Shown: positions 5,300 to 5,338 of the stretch, piece by piece
How the letters are laid out: each line of letters opens with the position of its first letter
How positions within the stretch are numbered: position 1 is the first letter of the stretch
NCBI GenBank assembly: GCA_003224635.1
Contig: QHZK01000393.1
Location: forward strand, 1 to 5,338
Direction of reading: 5' to 3'
Source of the DNA: Acidobacteriota bacterium
Lineage (GTDB): Bacteria; Acidobacteriota; Terriglobia; UBA7540
Length of the DNA: 5,338 nt
The notes under the pieces: model-generated
Database searches by the model: none
Told to the model about the DNA's origin: nothing
The model's input: only the letters and a program-made list of their open reading frames with translations
Position numbers and translations under genes: made by a program

Positions 5300-5338
5300 T
5301 TAGGGTTTGCGTCCCCTAGCGATGTCATAGGCGTCGAG
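5300..5338 (-). CDS. C-terminal end of an unidentified gene (partial)
   Basis: On the minus strand one frame enters at the right edge and reads LDAYDIARGRKP before a TAA at 5302-5300. The stop lies next to the neighbouring heptamer array, exactly where the arrays in this window begin after other genes, which supports it as a genuine gene end. Of the other two minus frames, one stops within four codons and one runs on into the repeat. Twelve residues are too few to assign a family. Confidence 0.45.
   Translation of the reverse strand, partial: LDAYDIARGRKP

Overview
The window is a compact stretch of bacterial chromosome, GC-rich in its genes, with seven complete protein genes and the last codons of an eighth. 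Nothing in it looks like phage, plasmid or transposon. The organism cannot be named from this sequence alone. The isocitrate dehydrogenase is of the long Thermus/Rickettsia type. GIDE and LemA genes sit side by side, and AT-richer heptamer arrays fill the gaps between genes. I infer a soil- or sediment-type Gram-negative such as an acidobacterium, with low confidence.

Layout. Archease (68-484, minus), an activator of the RNA ligase RtcB, is divergent from a plus-strand membrane cluster. That cluster is a GIDE-domain protein with two membrane helices (631-1473) and two LemA-family paralogues (1493-2068 and 2158-2748). The second LemA gene converges on a minus-strand series that reads, in transcription order: the C-terminal end of an unknown gene (5338-5300), a 58-residue two-helix membrane protein (5195-5019), an NADP-type isocitrate dehydrogenase (4880-3420) and PurE of purine synthesis (3294-2767). 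The 58-residue gene is easily missed.

How the genes relate. The GIDE-LemA-LemA genes are very probably one operon with a shared envelope or membrane role of unknown mechanism. Isocitrate dehydrogenase (TCA cycle, NADPH supply) and PurE (purine synthesis) are housekeeping enzymes with no obvious direct link. RtcB and PurK, the usual partners of archease and PurE, are not in the window.

The most striking non-coding feature is a set of heptanucleotide arrays. Every gap between co-directional genes larger than 20 bp is filled by 7-bp tandem units arranged as two inverted arms around a 20-50 bp centre. The unit differs at each locus: TACCTAC, ATGAATT/ATAATTC, TGAATTA/TTCACCA and AGTGACG/TTGTCAC. 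A fifth, GC-rich array (GAGCCCC/GACCCCT) lies at the left edge. The arrays begin on or next to stop codons and end just before the next gene's ribosome-binding site or start. The divergent and convergent gaps and the 19-bp GIDE-LemA junction have none. This shared architecture with locus-specific units is the best candidate here for something undescribed.
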